NCBI GenBank assembly: GCA_030522415.1
Contig: CM060106.1
Location: 32,034,485 to 32,098,484 of the forward strand
Direction: 5' to 3'
DNA length: 64,000 nucleotides
From: Channallabes apus
Taxonomy: Eukaryota; Chordata; Actinopteri; Siluriformes; Clariidae
The position numbers and the translations under genes are program-made. Of the stretch, positions 34,411 through 44,477 are shown piece after piece. The notes below the pieces were generated by a model. It was not told the origin of the DNA, searched no databases, and saw only the letters and a list, made by a program, of their open reading frames with translations. The first letter of the stretch is position 1. Every line of letters begins with the position of its first letter.

Positions 34411-35378
34411 TACACTATATGGACAAAAGAATTTGGCCAAACCTGCAATGACATTGAATCCAAATACATGTACAGTGGACTCGGATTGCGAGTAATGCGG
34501 TTTGCGAGTGTTCCACAAGACGAGCAAAGATTTTGAATACATTTTGACTTGAAGTCTTGATTTACAAGTACCGAGTATCATGTATCGCGCATGTGCTTCT
34601 GGTTTTGACGCAGAGCGTCACGTGCTCACAACTGAGACAATGTTTTTTCTCTCTCTCTTGCTTTGCGGAATTGTAGGTAATCGTCTCCGCTGCTCGGTCT
34701 TAGTGCTCGTCTCTTACTGGTATAATCAACATCCTTGTACGCGTGTACTGTTTACTATAACACTGTGACCAAGTGCTGGTAAATTAGTTTTATTTTTACT
34801 TTATAGTTTGTATTTATTTTTTTGGTTTATGGAACGAATAATTTGAGTTTCCATTATTTCTTAAGGGGAAATTCACTTTAATTTACGAATGTTTTGAACC
34901 TGCTTCTGGAACAAATTATGCTTGTAATCCAAGGTTCCACTGTACTTCAATCCTCCTTTTGCAGCTATAGCAGTTTCCACTCATCTTGGAAGGCTATCCA
35001 CAAACATTTGGAGTGTTCCTGTGGGAATTCGTGCCAATTCATTCTGTAGAGCATTTAGAAGGTCAGGAACTGATATTGGACGAAATGGCCGGCTCGCAAT
35101 CTCTGTTCCAGTTCATCCCAAAGGTGCTTGATGTTGTTGATGTCAAGGCTCTGTGTTAGGGCCAGTCAAGTTCTTCCACACCGAACTCATCAAAACATGT
35201 CTCTATAGTCCTTGATTTGTGTACTAGGGCACAGTCATGTTGGAATAGATAAGGGCCTTCAACAAAGTTTGAAGCTAAGCATTGTCCAAGATGTCTTGGT
35301 CTGCTGAAGCATTAAGAATGTCCCTCACTGGACCTGATTGAAACAGGTTTGGCCAAATACTGTTGTCCATATAGTGTA
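34411..35378 (-). mobile_element. Tc1-like element (family A) with both termini, carrying a nested transposon
   Basis: The first 35 bases (TACACTATATGGACAAAAGA...) and the reverse complement of the last 35 agree at 33 positions, and the element begins and ends at TA, as Tc1/mariner insertions do. The transposase C-terminus lies on the minus strand at 34945-35340. QSLDINNIKHLWDELE there corresponds to the QSPDLNPIEHLWDELE block of relatives, so the third catalytic Glu is replaced by Lys. The rest of the gene, including both catalytic Asp regions, is deleted: only about 490 bases of the element itself remain once the insert at 34471-34944 is set aside. Confidence 0.9.
34471..34944. mobile_element. 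TA-flanked DNA transposon (MITE-like) nested in Tc1-A
   Basis: The left end TACAGTGGACTCGGATTGCG and the reverse complement of the right end, TACAGTGGAACCTTGGATTA, are imperfect inverted repeats that start at TA. Internal phrases (TTTACGAATGTTTTGAAC, GGAACAAATTATGCTTGTAA) belong to a common fish element whose terminal sequence I recall as CAGTGGAACCTCGG. At 474 bases and without coding capacity it is non-autonomous, probably mariner/Tigger-like. It sits 60 bases inside the left end of Tc1-A, so it is younger. Confidence 0.82.
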
Positions 35379-36285
35379 CATGTATATACTGTAATATAAA
35401 AAAAAGTGCACTAACAATAACATCCTCACCAAAATTTAGCCAATTTGAGAACAATGAAGCAATACAGTAGAGGAGCCACTAGTTACACTTTCCCTGAGGT
35501 TGTGTGGTAACCATGGACAATCAGGCAAGTTTGCTAAAGCAAAACCACAAATTATTCCCTGTAAAAAAAAAAAAAAGTAAACTCTTCACATTTGTGAAAG
35601 GATAGATTATTTAGATTCAGGACTTAATTTATATACAACTTTGATAAAATTAATTAAAAGATGACATAAGAATATTTACTGACACCCCTAACAACTGTCT
35701 AACAAGTAATGATATTTTAACAAGTGTTCCCTAAGTAAGGAATACATTCATCTTACACTAAGGCAACTAAAGAATAAGCCTAAGAATAAGTACCTGAAAG
35801 CATGCTCATCAAGTGGGGATCAAATATTAGCTCTCTTATTGACGTGGTCTGTTATACTGAGCTGTCTTATCCAGACACTGGCATGTCATGAGGCACTTGA
35901 AAGAATAATTGTTGTGACTGTTGATTGACTTAGCGACTGGTAATGTGGGCAGCGACAATATAAATAGCAAGCGAACCCAAGTGCGTACAGTATATATAAA
36001 AAAAAAAACTACAGAAACTTTATTCAGAGTGAGACATACAGTACATACTCACACAGACAAACAAGTCTGATCCTAACCAGATTTTATGCTTTTTGATAGC
36101 AATTACAGTTTACAGTTTTATGCTTTTGCCCGTCTCAGATTATACTATATGGAAGACAGATGTGTTGTAAGACTGAAAGACAGATTTCATAAAACTATTT
36201 CATATATGGAATTTTCCATTACTCACTTTGGACGTGATGATGTTATGAACGGGATTGATCTGTTTAACACTAGCAGGCCACTGTG

Positions 36286-36321
<36 letters not shown>

Positions 36322-36600
36322 GCTCTGTGTATCTGCTCCTGTCAGAGTTAGATGGTATACGTCAGCCTTGACTAGACACTGGCTTCAGTATATCACCCAG
36401 AGAAGAGGCTCACTGCAGATGCAACTGAACTGTCTAATTCCAGACAAACCTGACACCACTAGAACATGAGACTCTTACAAATTTCTCACATGACACACTT
36501 GTTTAAATGGCTAAATGATCAGTAAAACACGTGCATGCTTTCATGCAGTACGTACTGTATATGGGTCGAAGACAAAAACAGTGTGCGTCACTAGATGGTT
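35379..36600. other. AT-rich DNA, no gene seen
   Basis: A poly-A patch near 35563-35576 and a (CT)n run at 36291-36316 are the only clear features. The plus frame at 36086-36469 crosses the CT run and shows no domain. Confidence 0.42.
36291..36316. repeat. (CT)n microsatellite
   Basis: About 13 CT units. Confidence 0.93.
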
Positions 36601-36696
36601 CGATGAGAAGTAAATCTTATGCTATGGCCTTCGCAATCACCAGATCAGAACCAAACTGAACATCAATGGGAGGTTTTGGGCCAGTGTTTTACTCTC
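36601..36696 (+). mobile_element. Short Tc1-like transposase relic
   Basis: Reading from 36625 the plus strand encodes WPSQSPDQNQTEHQWEVLG, clearly the Tc1 block WPxQSPDLNPIEHLWExL, which contains the third catalytic Glu. It is recognisable for only about 60 bases, with no termini. A SINE-A copy begins immediately downstream and probably cut the element. Confidence 0.75.
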
Positions 36697-36968
36697 GCTC
36701 ATCGTCTTTACTGGAGACTTAGAGCACGGGGTGGGGTACACCCTGGACGAGGTGCCAAATAACCACGGAGCACACACATACACACACACACACTCATTCA
36801 CACACTATGGGCAATTTGGGAACGCCAATTAGCGTAAATTGCATGTGGGAGGAAACCAGGGCACCAGGAGGAAACCCACCAAGCATAGGGAGAACATGCA
36901 AACTCCATGCACACCAGACCCGAGGCGAGAACTGAACCAGGACGTGCGAGACCACAATGCTAACCATT
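36697..36968 (-). mobile_element. SINE-A copy 4, minus strand
   Basis: Complement of the family body: GGTGGGGTACACCCTGGAC, GGGCAATTTGGGAACGCC, GAGGAAACC and GAACATGCAAACTCCATG, ending in the tRNA-like head GAACTGAACCAGGA...AATGCTAACCA. The (CA)n at about 36774-36792 lies where other copies have TG repeats. The GAAT tail is reduced to CTCATCGTC. Confidence 0.85.
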
Positions 36969-38134
36969 AAGTATTTTATTAATCATATTATTAATCAATA
37001 TTTATTTCTATTGCAAGAGTGGTGTTTGTGCTTCCAGTACGTTTCTAGTGGACGCAGAAACAACACTAAGGTGTGCTGAAGTTGCCCTAGTGTCTCATTT
37101 AATATACTTACTTATACTTGAATCTGCATCGTAAAGCGATCATTATATGTTTACTTGTACCACTTTATGTTACTCTATATACTTTATGTAACTCCAGCTT
37201 TATTTTAATGTTATATACAGTACTGTCACTCTACTATATGATATGCAGACGCTTTTCATACCCAATGGTGAATGTGCGGCAGAGTGTACAGATGTCATGG
37301 TGTGAGTAAGCTACCTTGATCCAAAATGTTTATTATTGGGCTCTTTTAACTCCCTACCTCGCATGCCCTTTGTTGTTTACAGGTAAGCAACTTCTGGATT
37401 CCTCTAGGCTATGCGGCCTCTGAACCTCAGCTCTCATTCACTGTTCGCTCTCTCTCTCTCTCTCTCCCTCGCTCGCTCGCTCACTCTCTCTGGGCAAGGT
37501 CAGCCCTCTGTAATGTGTTCACCTCCACGCCTTGCTCATTATCCTCAATAGCAATTGATGGATCTGCTGGAGAGGTAGAGGAGAGCGAGAGAGAGAAAAT
37601 AAGGGAGTGGTAGAAGGAGAAGCATCACTGACATTTATCTCTACTTGTAGCCTTCTGAGTTTAAATCAACCTATCACTCTATTGCTGAACGTTTAGTACA
37701 GGGGAACAGACCTCAGGCGGCTGCCACTGCTCACAGCCCAATCTGTCCAGCTGGATTTTTATTGATTATCGTATTAGGGGGAATTGGATAGATGCCTCAG
37801 CGTGCACAAACACACACTGGCACGGACATAAACGACACTTAAACATTTTACTTCGCTGCCGTTTTCACCTCCACCCCTGAACTAAATTATTCAGATGGCA
37901 CAGTATTTGATTTAGCATCCTGACTGTCTACTGAACCACCACCACCTCCACCACCACTCCACCCCAACCTCCGCCCCTTCTCTTTTTTAGACATTTCATT
38001 ATGTTGTATGACTTTAGACCCACTGGCTGGAAAATGACAATTATTTTGCTCCAGCAGCTTGCTATTAAAAGACCAAAAGAATACATTCAGCATACGTGTG
38101 TGGATGGCCACCATGAGGTCTGCATGCAAACAGA

Positions 38135-38185
<51 letters not shown>

Positions 38186-40339
38186 ACACACACATACATG
38201 CACAAACTCAGCACAACTAATGTGCTTCGGCTTGATGAGGGCACATGACGAATCATCCCGCTTGGAAAGAGTACAGAAAAAGATCAGTCATAGGAAAGTA
38301 ATGCTTTTTAAATGTACCTGGCTACCTTTAGCAGCCCATGTTAGTGAATTAAGTCAGTATCTAATGGCGCTCTGTTTGGCCTTTCCATAAATTCCATAAA
38401 TACGAACAAGAGAAACATACAACCAGCTAATAGAAATGAATGAACTAGTCAACCATAAATATTGCTGTGAGAGATAGGCTTTTTCTGATTGGAAAGGGCA
38501 TCTGCTATCTGCAATATTGATAATAGTTTTCAAATTTCATCTGCTTTTGTTTGCATTCTGGGCTGCCTGTTTAAACACACAGGGAATTATAATGAGACCA
38601 AACATTATCTCTCAGTTGTTCTAGGCTGAACATATAACTTTATCAGAAGAATGATTTCAGCTCTTTGGCTGAGCTGTATCTTTTCCATTAAAGCCTGGAT
38701 ATCAGGCAGTGAGACTGAGGCACTTATAAACACTCATCCAGCAGTGCAATGGGTCCCCTTTTACACTTTAAAGCTACAGTACTTTGTGTAGTGTATATAC
38801 TTTACACTGTGTAAGGAATGGGGGGAAAAAACTCTAGATCTTTGTGTTTTCTCCAAATAACTAATTTGCATTTGCATTGTGCATATTTGAACGTTTACTC
38901 TCCTAACACCGAATGCATGACACACAAGTTCTCGTTTGCCCAGTTATCAACAAACTCTATTAGGTCAATTAAATCAATATCCATCAAGGAAGAAATCAAG
39001 CATATCCATGAAAATCAAGATGCACCATTTGTGAAAACCAATCCTGCCAGTAATAATGTACAAATGAGAAACTGTGAACATTGCCTTAATCCAGTATAAA
39101 CAAGCTTGTGGTCTTCCAAATGCTACGGAAAATCTTGGACGTTTTCCTTCACAATTGCCTCTGAAACAAGTCTATCAGTCTAAGATCTATGATTAAGCAG
39201 GAAATCCAGGTTGTGATGGTTCGGCAACAAAGTAGCAGCTGGCTACTATAGACGCTTCTCTGGAGATACTGTAGCATCCCACCCAGTGTACAGTACGTAG
39301 AGCATAGCGATCAGCACTAGAAAGGACAACCTGAGCAATTAGAAACTCCAAGCATGGAGATGTACTGTCTGAAATCACCCATACTGTAGTATCATCTCTG
39401 AGGAGGGCACTAGCTACTGTATGTAGGAAGCAAAAGAAAAAGAAAGTCAACCACACACACACACACACAGTACACACATACACAATTCCAGTCCTCTTTT
39501 ACAGTATGTGCGCACAGTCTCCTTTTCGTTTCACGCACAGCAAATTGCCAGCTCTTCTCACTGAGTATCGCTCTGAAGGCTGGTTTAAGAGACTAAGAGA
39601 CAGCATGACACACTCCGACACTTGTCCTCCAGCCCTGAGCTGTTGTAGACCCATTAGATCAGGCCTGTGGCACGTCCCCTGGAGCTCAGCTTTATCTGGA
39701 GCTGTCGACGCCTAAGTGGATGCCACACAGCCTGGGGCGATAGCAGCCTCACGGATTCAACTGTACATAGAGGCAGTTAAGAAAGCACAGGGATGAGCCA
39801 TGGCTGAGGAGCTTTCCCACCATATGAGTAAGAATAATAAGGATAGTAAGAAGGGTTGAAGCACACAGAAAGGAAGGAAGAATAAATGTGTAGGTTCTTA
39901 TAAAAAAATGTAATTATTAGGAAATCTCCTTTAGTGTACCTGACCATAGACATTCATAGCTTTTCAAACAAGAGTGTTAATTTTCGTATGCAGCAGAAAA
40001 TAATCCGGAAACCGCGAGTTGGTTTAAACCCCAGCTCTAGTCTAGGGAGCAGACTCAGAGGAGAGGGGTGCAACATTTGAAATCTCATTTCCATCATATG
40101 GACACTTACCCACCATGCAAGCCCATGTAGATAGCACTTTCCTCCCATACACTAAATGTATATTTGTAGCAGTAGTTTGAAAGGGTGTGGTCAGTGCCTA
40201 CATGTCTCAGAGAAAGAATTATCCTCACTCTGTCTTTAGAATTTCTTTTCATTCATTTTTAGAAAATACAAATACGTACATAAATTTGTTGACATCATAT
40301 CCTTGCCTTTTAACACATTTGTCCATCTGTCAACGAGTT
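36969..40339. other. Non-coding DNA with simple repeats, no gene seen
   Basis: Holds a CT/CG-rich tract at 37448-37491 and a long (CA)n at 38136-38195. No transposon was recognised. Frames such as 38001-38390 and 39193-39483 owe their length to the repeats or chance. Confidence 0.42.
38136..38195. repeat. (CA)n microsatellite
   Basis: About 23 pure CA units, then CAAT and further CA. Confidence 0.96.
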
Positions 40340-40490
40340 TTCATATTTCAGACTGAGCAGCGAGCCACAAATGCACCAATGTCTTTATTTTCTTTATCAA
40401 AAGTGAATCTTCATCCTTGGAGTGCTGTTATCAAGGGGTCTAAACAGGTAAAAGTCAGATGGAGCAACTAAGCAAAAAAAAAAAGAAAAT

Positions 40491-40705
40491 ATAGGCAAAG
40501 AAATGGCAGATACACATCATCACATCTTTCATTGTTGTTTTCAATTGTTTCTATGACCCAAATATAATAAAAATAATATGCTCATTTTGAGAGTTCCACA
40601 TTTTGTAACGGCCTTCCCATATGCCAGTAGTGGTCAACTTTATCCTTTATAAAAGTAACAATAACTTTTGTTCTACCTGACATATCCAAAAAATCCAAAT
40701 ACACA
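40491..40705. repeat. Unit shared with 61899-62280
   Basis: GATACACATCATCACAT, AATATGCTCATTTTGAGAG, CCTTCCCATATGCC and ACCTGACATATCC recur in the same order at 61899-62280, where a SINE splits them. It is either a mariner sub-region present in both copies or an independent element inserted in both. It sits where the second catalytic Asp of the mariner gene should be. Confidence 0.7.
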
Positions 40706-40787
40706 GATTGGAATCTGAAGCCTCTCTGTTAACACACACCTTGCTGGCTTCCATACAACCAATTTTTAAAAGTTTGACGCATCATTG

Positions 40788-40817
40788 ACGTGGTACAGGC
40801 GCATACCTGTACCACGT
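40788..40817. repeat. Perfect 12-bp inverted repeat (hairpin)
   Basis: ACGTGGTACAGG, a 6-base loop (CGCATA), then CCTGTACCACGT, inside the mariner relic. Confidence 0.85.
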
Positions 40818-41390
40818 AAGCTTTAAGGGTTTTAACACCTCAAAATAAAGTTTTTCAGAGTTTATCTCTTTAAAAAGCATCTCACTGTAATGAGCACTGT
40901 TGATTGTTGAAACATTTTCCAGATAATGTTGCAATACTGGTCCCTGAGAATCCCAGAAAACTGTAAGCATCAATTTTCCAGCTGAAGGTTGACTTTTGAG
41001 CTTTTTCTCAGTTGGTGATTGAGGATGTTTCCGTTCCATACTCTGCTGTTTACTCTCAGGCTCGTAGTGATGAATCCATGTCTCGTCACCAGTAATGATT
41101 CTCTTTCATTCAACCTTCTTTAGGGATCAGTCCAAATTTTGCTTGCAGATATCCAAACACTTCTGTTTATGCTCTTCTGTGAGTTGTTTCGGCACCAGGT
41201 ACACCCACAGACCGCAAAAAATAATAATAAATCACAGCACGCTGCTTTTCTATTGAGCAAGTCACAATTGGGAATAATACAAATAAACTGATGTGACACC
41301 TTCACGCCTGCGCAGCAGTACAGTAAAAGGAAAGTGCTGATAAGATATAAATATAACTGAAGTGCGGATAATTTTTGACTCACCCTTGTA

Positions 41391-41731
41391 ATTGTACATG
41401 CTTTATTATAAACATATGATTCGAATTCCATTAAATAAATGTCTAGAAATTTTTGTGAATGTTGTAAATAATGGTTCTTATAAAGAAAAAAAAAAATCGC
41501 CTCTGCCCAGAAATAGATTCCGAGTCAGACTTTTAAAGAAACCGGAATCGACTGAGAAAATTAAAACTTATGTCAGAATCAGCACTTTATAACAGCTTGG
41601 GTTTTTGTCACTTGGATAAAATTGCTTGCCAAATGAATAAATACAAACTGAAAGAAAAGTGTTCACCATATTCAAACTCTTGCGATGATCCCACAGCGAT
41701 CTGCGGCTGAAAGACTAGAGCGCAGACACGG
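41391..41731. other. AT-rich DNA, no gene seen
   Basis: No recognisable feature; the plus frame at 41392-41592 is Lys-rich through a poly-A run. Confidence 0.4.
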
Positions 41732-41768
41732 GTGTGTGTGTGTGTGTGTGTGTGTGTGTTGGGGGGGG
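41732..41768. repeat. (TG)n with G run
   Basis: About 14 TG units followed by eight G, the same arrangement as at 3034-3150. Confidence 0.95.
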
Positions 41769-41796
41769 TTGCATGCCATACCCGCTCTCAAAAGTA

Positions 41797-41973
41797 ACAC
41801 TGTGGCATAGTGAGTAATATTGCCACCTCATTGCTCTAGCTGTGTGTGAATGGGTGACTGCAACACTCAGGCTTCCCATTCAGGGTGTATTCCCATATCA
41901 TGCACAGTGTTCCTGCGGTAGGCTCCAGATCCACCCTGACTAGGATAAGGCATTTACAGATGATGAATGCATG
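41797..41973 (+). mobile_element. SINE-A-related retroposon, internally deleted
   Basis: The head CTGTGGCATAGTGAGTAATA resembles the tRNA-like 5' end GTGGCGCAGTGGGTAGCA known from a related fish SINE. CAGGGTGTATTCC, GTAGGCTCCAGATCCACC and GACTAGGATAAGG belong to its 3' half, and the tail is GATGAATGCATGAAGGAATG. The B-box and most of the body are gone. Confidence 0.65.
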
Positions 41974-43502
41974 AAGGAATGCTCAGAAGGACAAAAGGAG
42001 CAGAAAGAATTGCAATAAATTACATGTCAGCAGTTGATTTCATCTCAGTTAACCATCTCACTGGCATTAAACTTCTAGCCACCGGCTTCCATGCAGGACA
42101 TTCGAAAAACAAACTTTACAGAGCTTAGTGCAAACACACACAACTCCATCTCTGGATACATAACAGCAGTAGTTCTTGATTCCAGCAGCTTTATCGCAGC
42201 TCTGGCAAACAGGGCAATGCCCCGAGCCAGAAGAACCCAGCCAGGATCTTCACTGTTTACCCATGGCTCTCACAAGAGTCCTCCTGCCACAGCCACCACC
42301 ATCTCAACCAGCTGGGGCTTCAGATAATACACCGTAACACCACTGAGGCTGGGAGAATGCGTACGTGCATACTCAAAGTTGATTTCATGAGTAAATTGGC
42401 TAATGATTTTTTGGGGAAAACTATAAAATGGAGTCCCAAATAAAGGTCATTACAGCAATATGATTACCACACAGTTGAATGAATCACTGCTTAAGAGTGT
42501 AATGACTGTTCTATATACAGTACCATTATACTGAAATATGTTCGAGAAGTCGTGCATGCTCTTGGATAAAAGCATAAAATTACATTAACTGAAAAAGGCT
42601 ATAATGGTAAATCTTTAGTTTACCAACCTTTAGCTCATTGATTTATTATATTCAGTGTAAGAGCTACACAAAGACAATCAAGAAGCTGTGGGAGTAAATT
42701 CTCTCTCAGGTTACTCTTTCCATACTGTTAGATTGTGATGCGATCTGATATGTGTGTAATGCAGAAGCCTGACACCTGGATAACACGACAGAAGCGTTCT
42801 TCAAAAAAGCAACAATAAGGATATTTCCGTCTCGCTATTATGTTGAAGACATTCAAAGAAACTCCATCATGCATGTCGATTATAACCTAATGTTCGAAAT
42901 CACGCAAGACTGCCTTTCCTTCCTTTTCCTACCGGTGCCCCATGGGAGACGTCAACTATGAAGGACGGTGACGTCCATGACAATCGTCCAGATGTCTTTG
43001 TCGCGTGTCGATGGGAGATGGAGTCCAGAGTGTCCATCCCTAGTGATGTCTGTCATGCGGGATTGTGAAGTTTGCGGGCTGATGAGTGGTGCTTGAATGA
43101 AGGGCTGAGTGTCGAGGGGGACAGAAGAGGTGGACATGGGCATCTTGTTAGAAGCATAACAGGAAGAAGTGGCAGCAGAAAAAAAAAAAGTTCCATCAAA
43201 GAAAAAGTAACTCAAGTGATCTGACTGATTAGAGAAAACTATGGGAACGAGCATGGCATGAATGCAAATATTATGTGGTTAATATCTGGAATTAAATATT
43301 ATAATCAGCACACTTACAGTATGTATTTTTGACTTAGCTCAGAATCATGGTACTTTTGACTTCTGTGCATTCAAGCTACAGAAAACACGATCACTTCCGT
43401 GTTCATCAAGCTAGTTAATCTTAGTCATTGGTGAGTTATTTACCACCTTAAACCAGCAACATGTGTAGATTTATAGATTTAGCAAGATTGATCGGAAACA
43501 TT
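41974..43502. other. Non-coding DNA, no gene seen
   Basis: No recognised transposon. The plus frame at 42091-42327 and the minus frame at 42952-43254 are moderately long and not explained by simple repeats, but neither contains a motif that I can name. Confidence 0.4.
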
Positions 43503-43766
43503 CTCATTCTCTATACAGTACCATGTATCCTGTTCAGGGTCGCAGGAAGCCTAGAGCCTATCCCAGGGCACGAGACGGGGTACACCCTGGGACACACTCA
43601 CTCACACACTACGGGCAATTTTGAAATGTCTTTTAGCGGCACGTCTTTGGGAAAGAAAACCAACCAGGCGCAGGGAGAACATGGAAACTCCAGGCACACA
43701 GACCTGAGGTGAGAATCGAACCCTGACCCATGCAAGGCCACAGTCTTATCCACTTCACCACCATTT
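43503..43766 (-). mobile_element. SINE-A copy 5, minus strand
   Basis: Complement of the SINE-A body: TATCCTGTTCAGGGTCGCAG, GAGCCTATCCCAGGGCACGA, GGGGTACACCCTGG, GGGAGAACATGGAAACTCC, and the head with GAATCGAACCCTGACCC (antisense B-box) ending ATCCACTTCACCACCAT. Somewhat decayed, without a clear tail or duplication. Confidence 0.85.
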
Positions 43767-44456
43767 ACTATTATGTAGAGCATAACCTATTTAAAAGCAC
43801 TATGATGCCGTGTGCTGAACTCGGGGTTGTAGAAAGCTTGCTGACATTCCAAGTCGGAAATATAAATTAACAAGGAGTTTTTTTTCTTTGATTTCGAATC
43901 ATTCGGCGGTGATTCAAAAATTCAAGCTAGAATTATTACATAAATAAATAACACCTGTAGGAAGTGGCATTGTTGAAACATTTTATGAACTAAAATCAAG
44001 GCCCTCCCTTGACCTTAATTTCCATAAATCTACATTACATTCAGAGTCAGACACTGCTCTCGAAACGCCCCAATCCTGCTAGCACTCTAAGTATGTGGTG
44101 GTTTGCTTAAGCACACAGGACCAATCAAGCCTCTGATTACCTCAATGGGCTAATTAAGGCTCATTAGGCCCTAAGCCCCAACACCTGCATGCCCTCCACA
44201 ACCCAAACACAGGGCCAGGGCTTCTCTCTCCTGCTCCGCCTGGCTCATGGAGTCAGCACTGGCCCCAGCCTCACAAGCAAAAAGACAAAAAACAAAAAAA
44301 AAAAACACCCATCTGCTTTTGTTCTCTGCCCTTCACACTCAAGCATAAGAATCTCTTCAATTACACAGAAGACGAAGGACTGGTAGAGTGCCTGGCAAAA
44401 ATGAATGTGCCACACTAAACAGGCTTTATGAGGGCTGCAGATTGCAGAAAGCCCTA

Positions 44457-44477
44457 CTGCTGCTGCTGCTGCTGCTG
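44457..44477. repeat. (CTG)7 trinucleotide repeat
   Basis: Seven exact CTG units. On the minus strand it reads as six Ala within an open frame at 44245-44523; with no other coding sign, this is taken as non-coding. Confidence 0.9.

Larger units (their letters stand above)
40340..41390 (-). mobile_element. mariner-type transposon relic, transposase on the minus strand
   Basis: The right end carries a mariner-like terminus: the reverse complement of 41362-41390 begins TACAAGGGTGAGTCAAAAAT. From there the minus strand encodes transposase text: VPKQLTEEHK and LDICKQN (about 41195-41140), ITGDETWIHHYEPE with the first catalytic Asp, then an intact 85-codon frame (41039-40782) with KHPQSPTEKK and SAGKLMLTVFWDSQG. 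The block with the second Asp is not found. The third-Asp block survives as APSDFYLFRPL near 40470. Stops and a 215-base foreign-looking unit (40491-40705) break the gene, and the left terminus is not seen. It would have encoded a DD34D cut-and-paste transposase; it is dead. Confidence 0.88.

Noticed and set aside
35930..36020. Possible LTR boundary (TATAAATAGC and AAGTGCG text)
   Set aside because: No TG...CA ends, no duplication and no partner copy in the window.
38001..38390. 129-codon plus-strand frame
   Set aside because: Its length depends on the (CA)n tract at 38136-38195.
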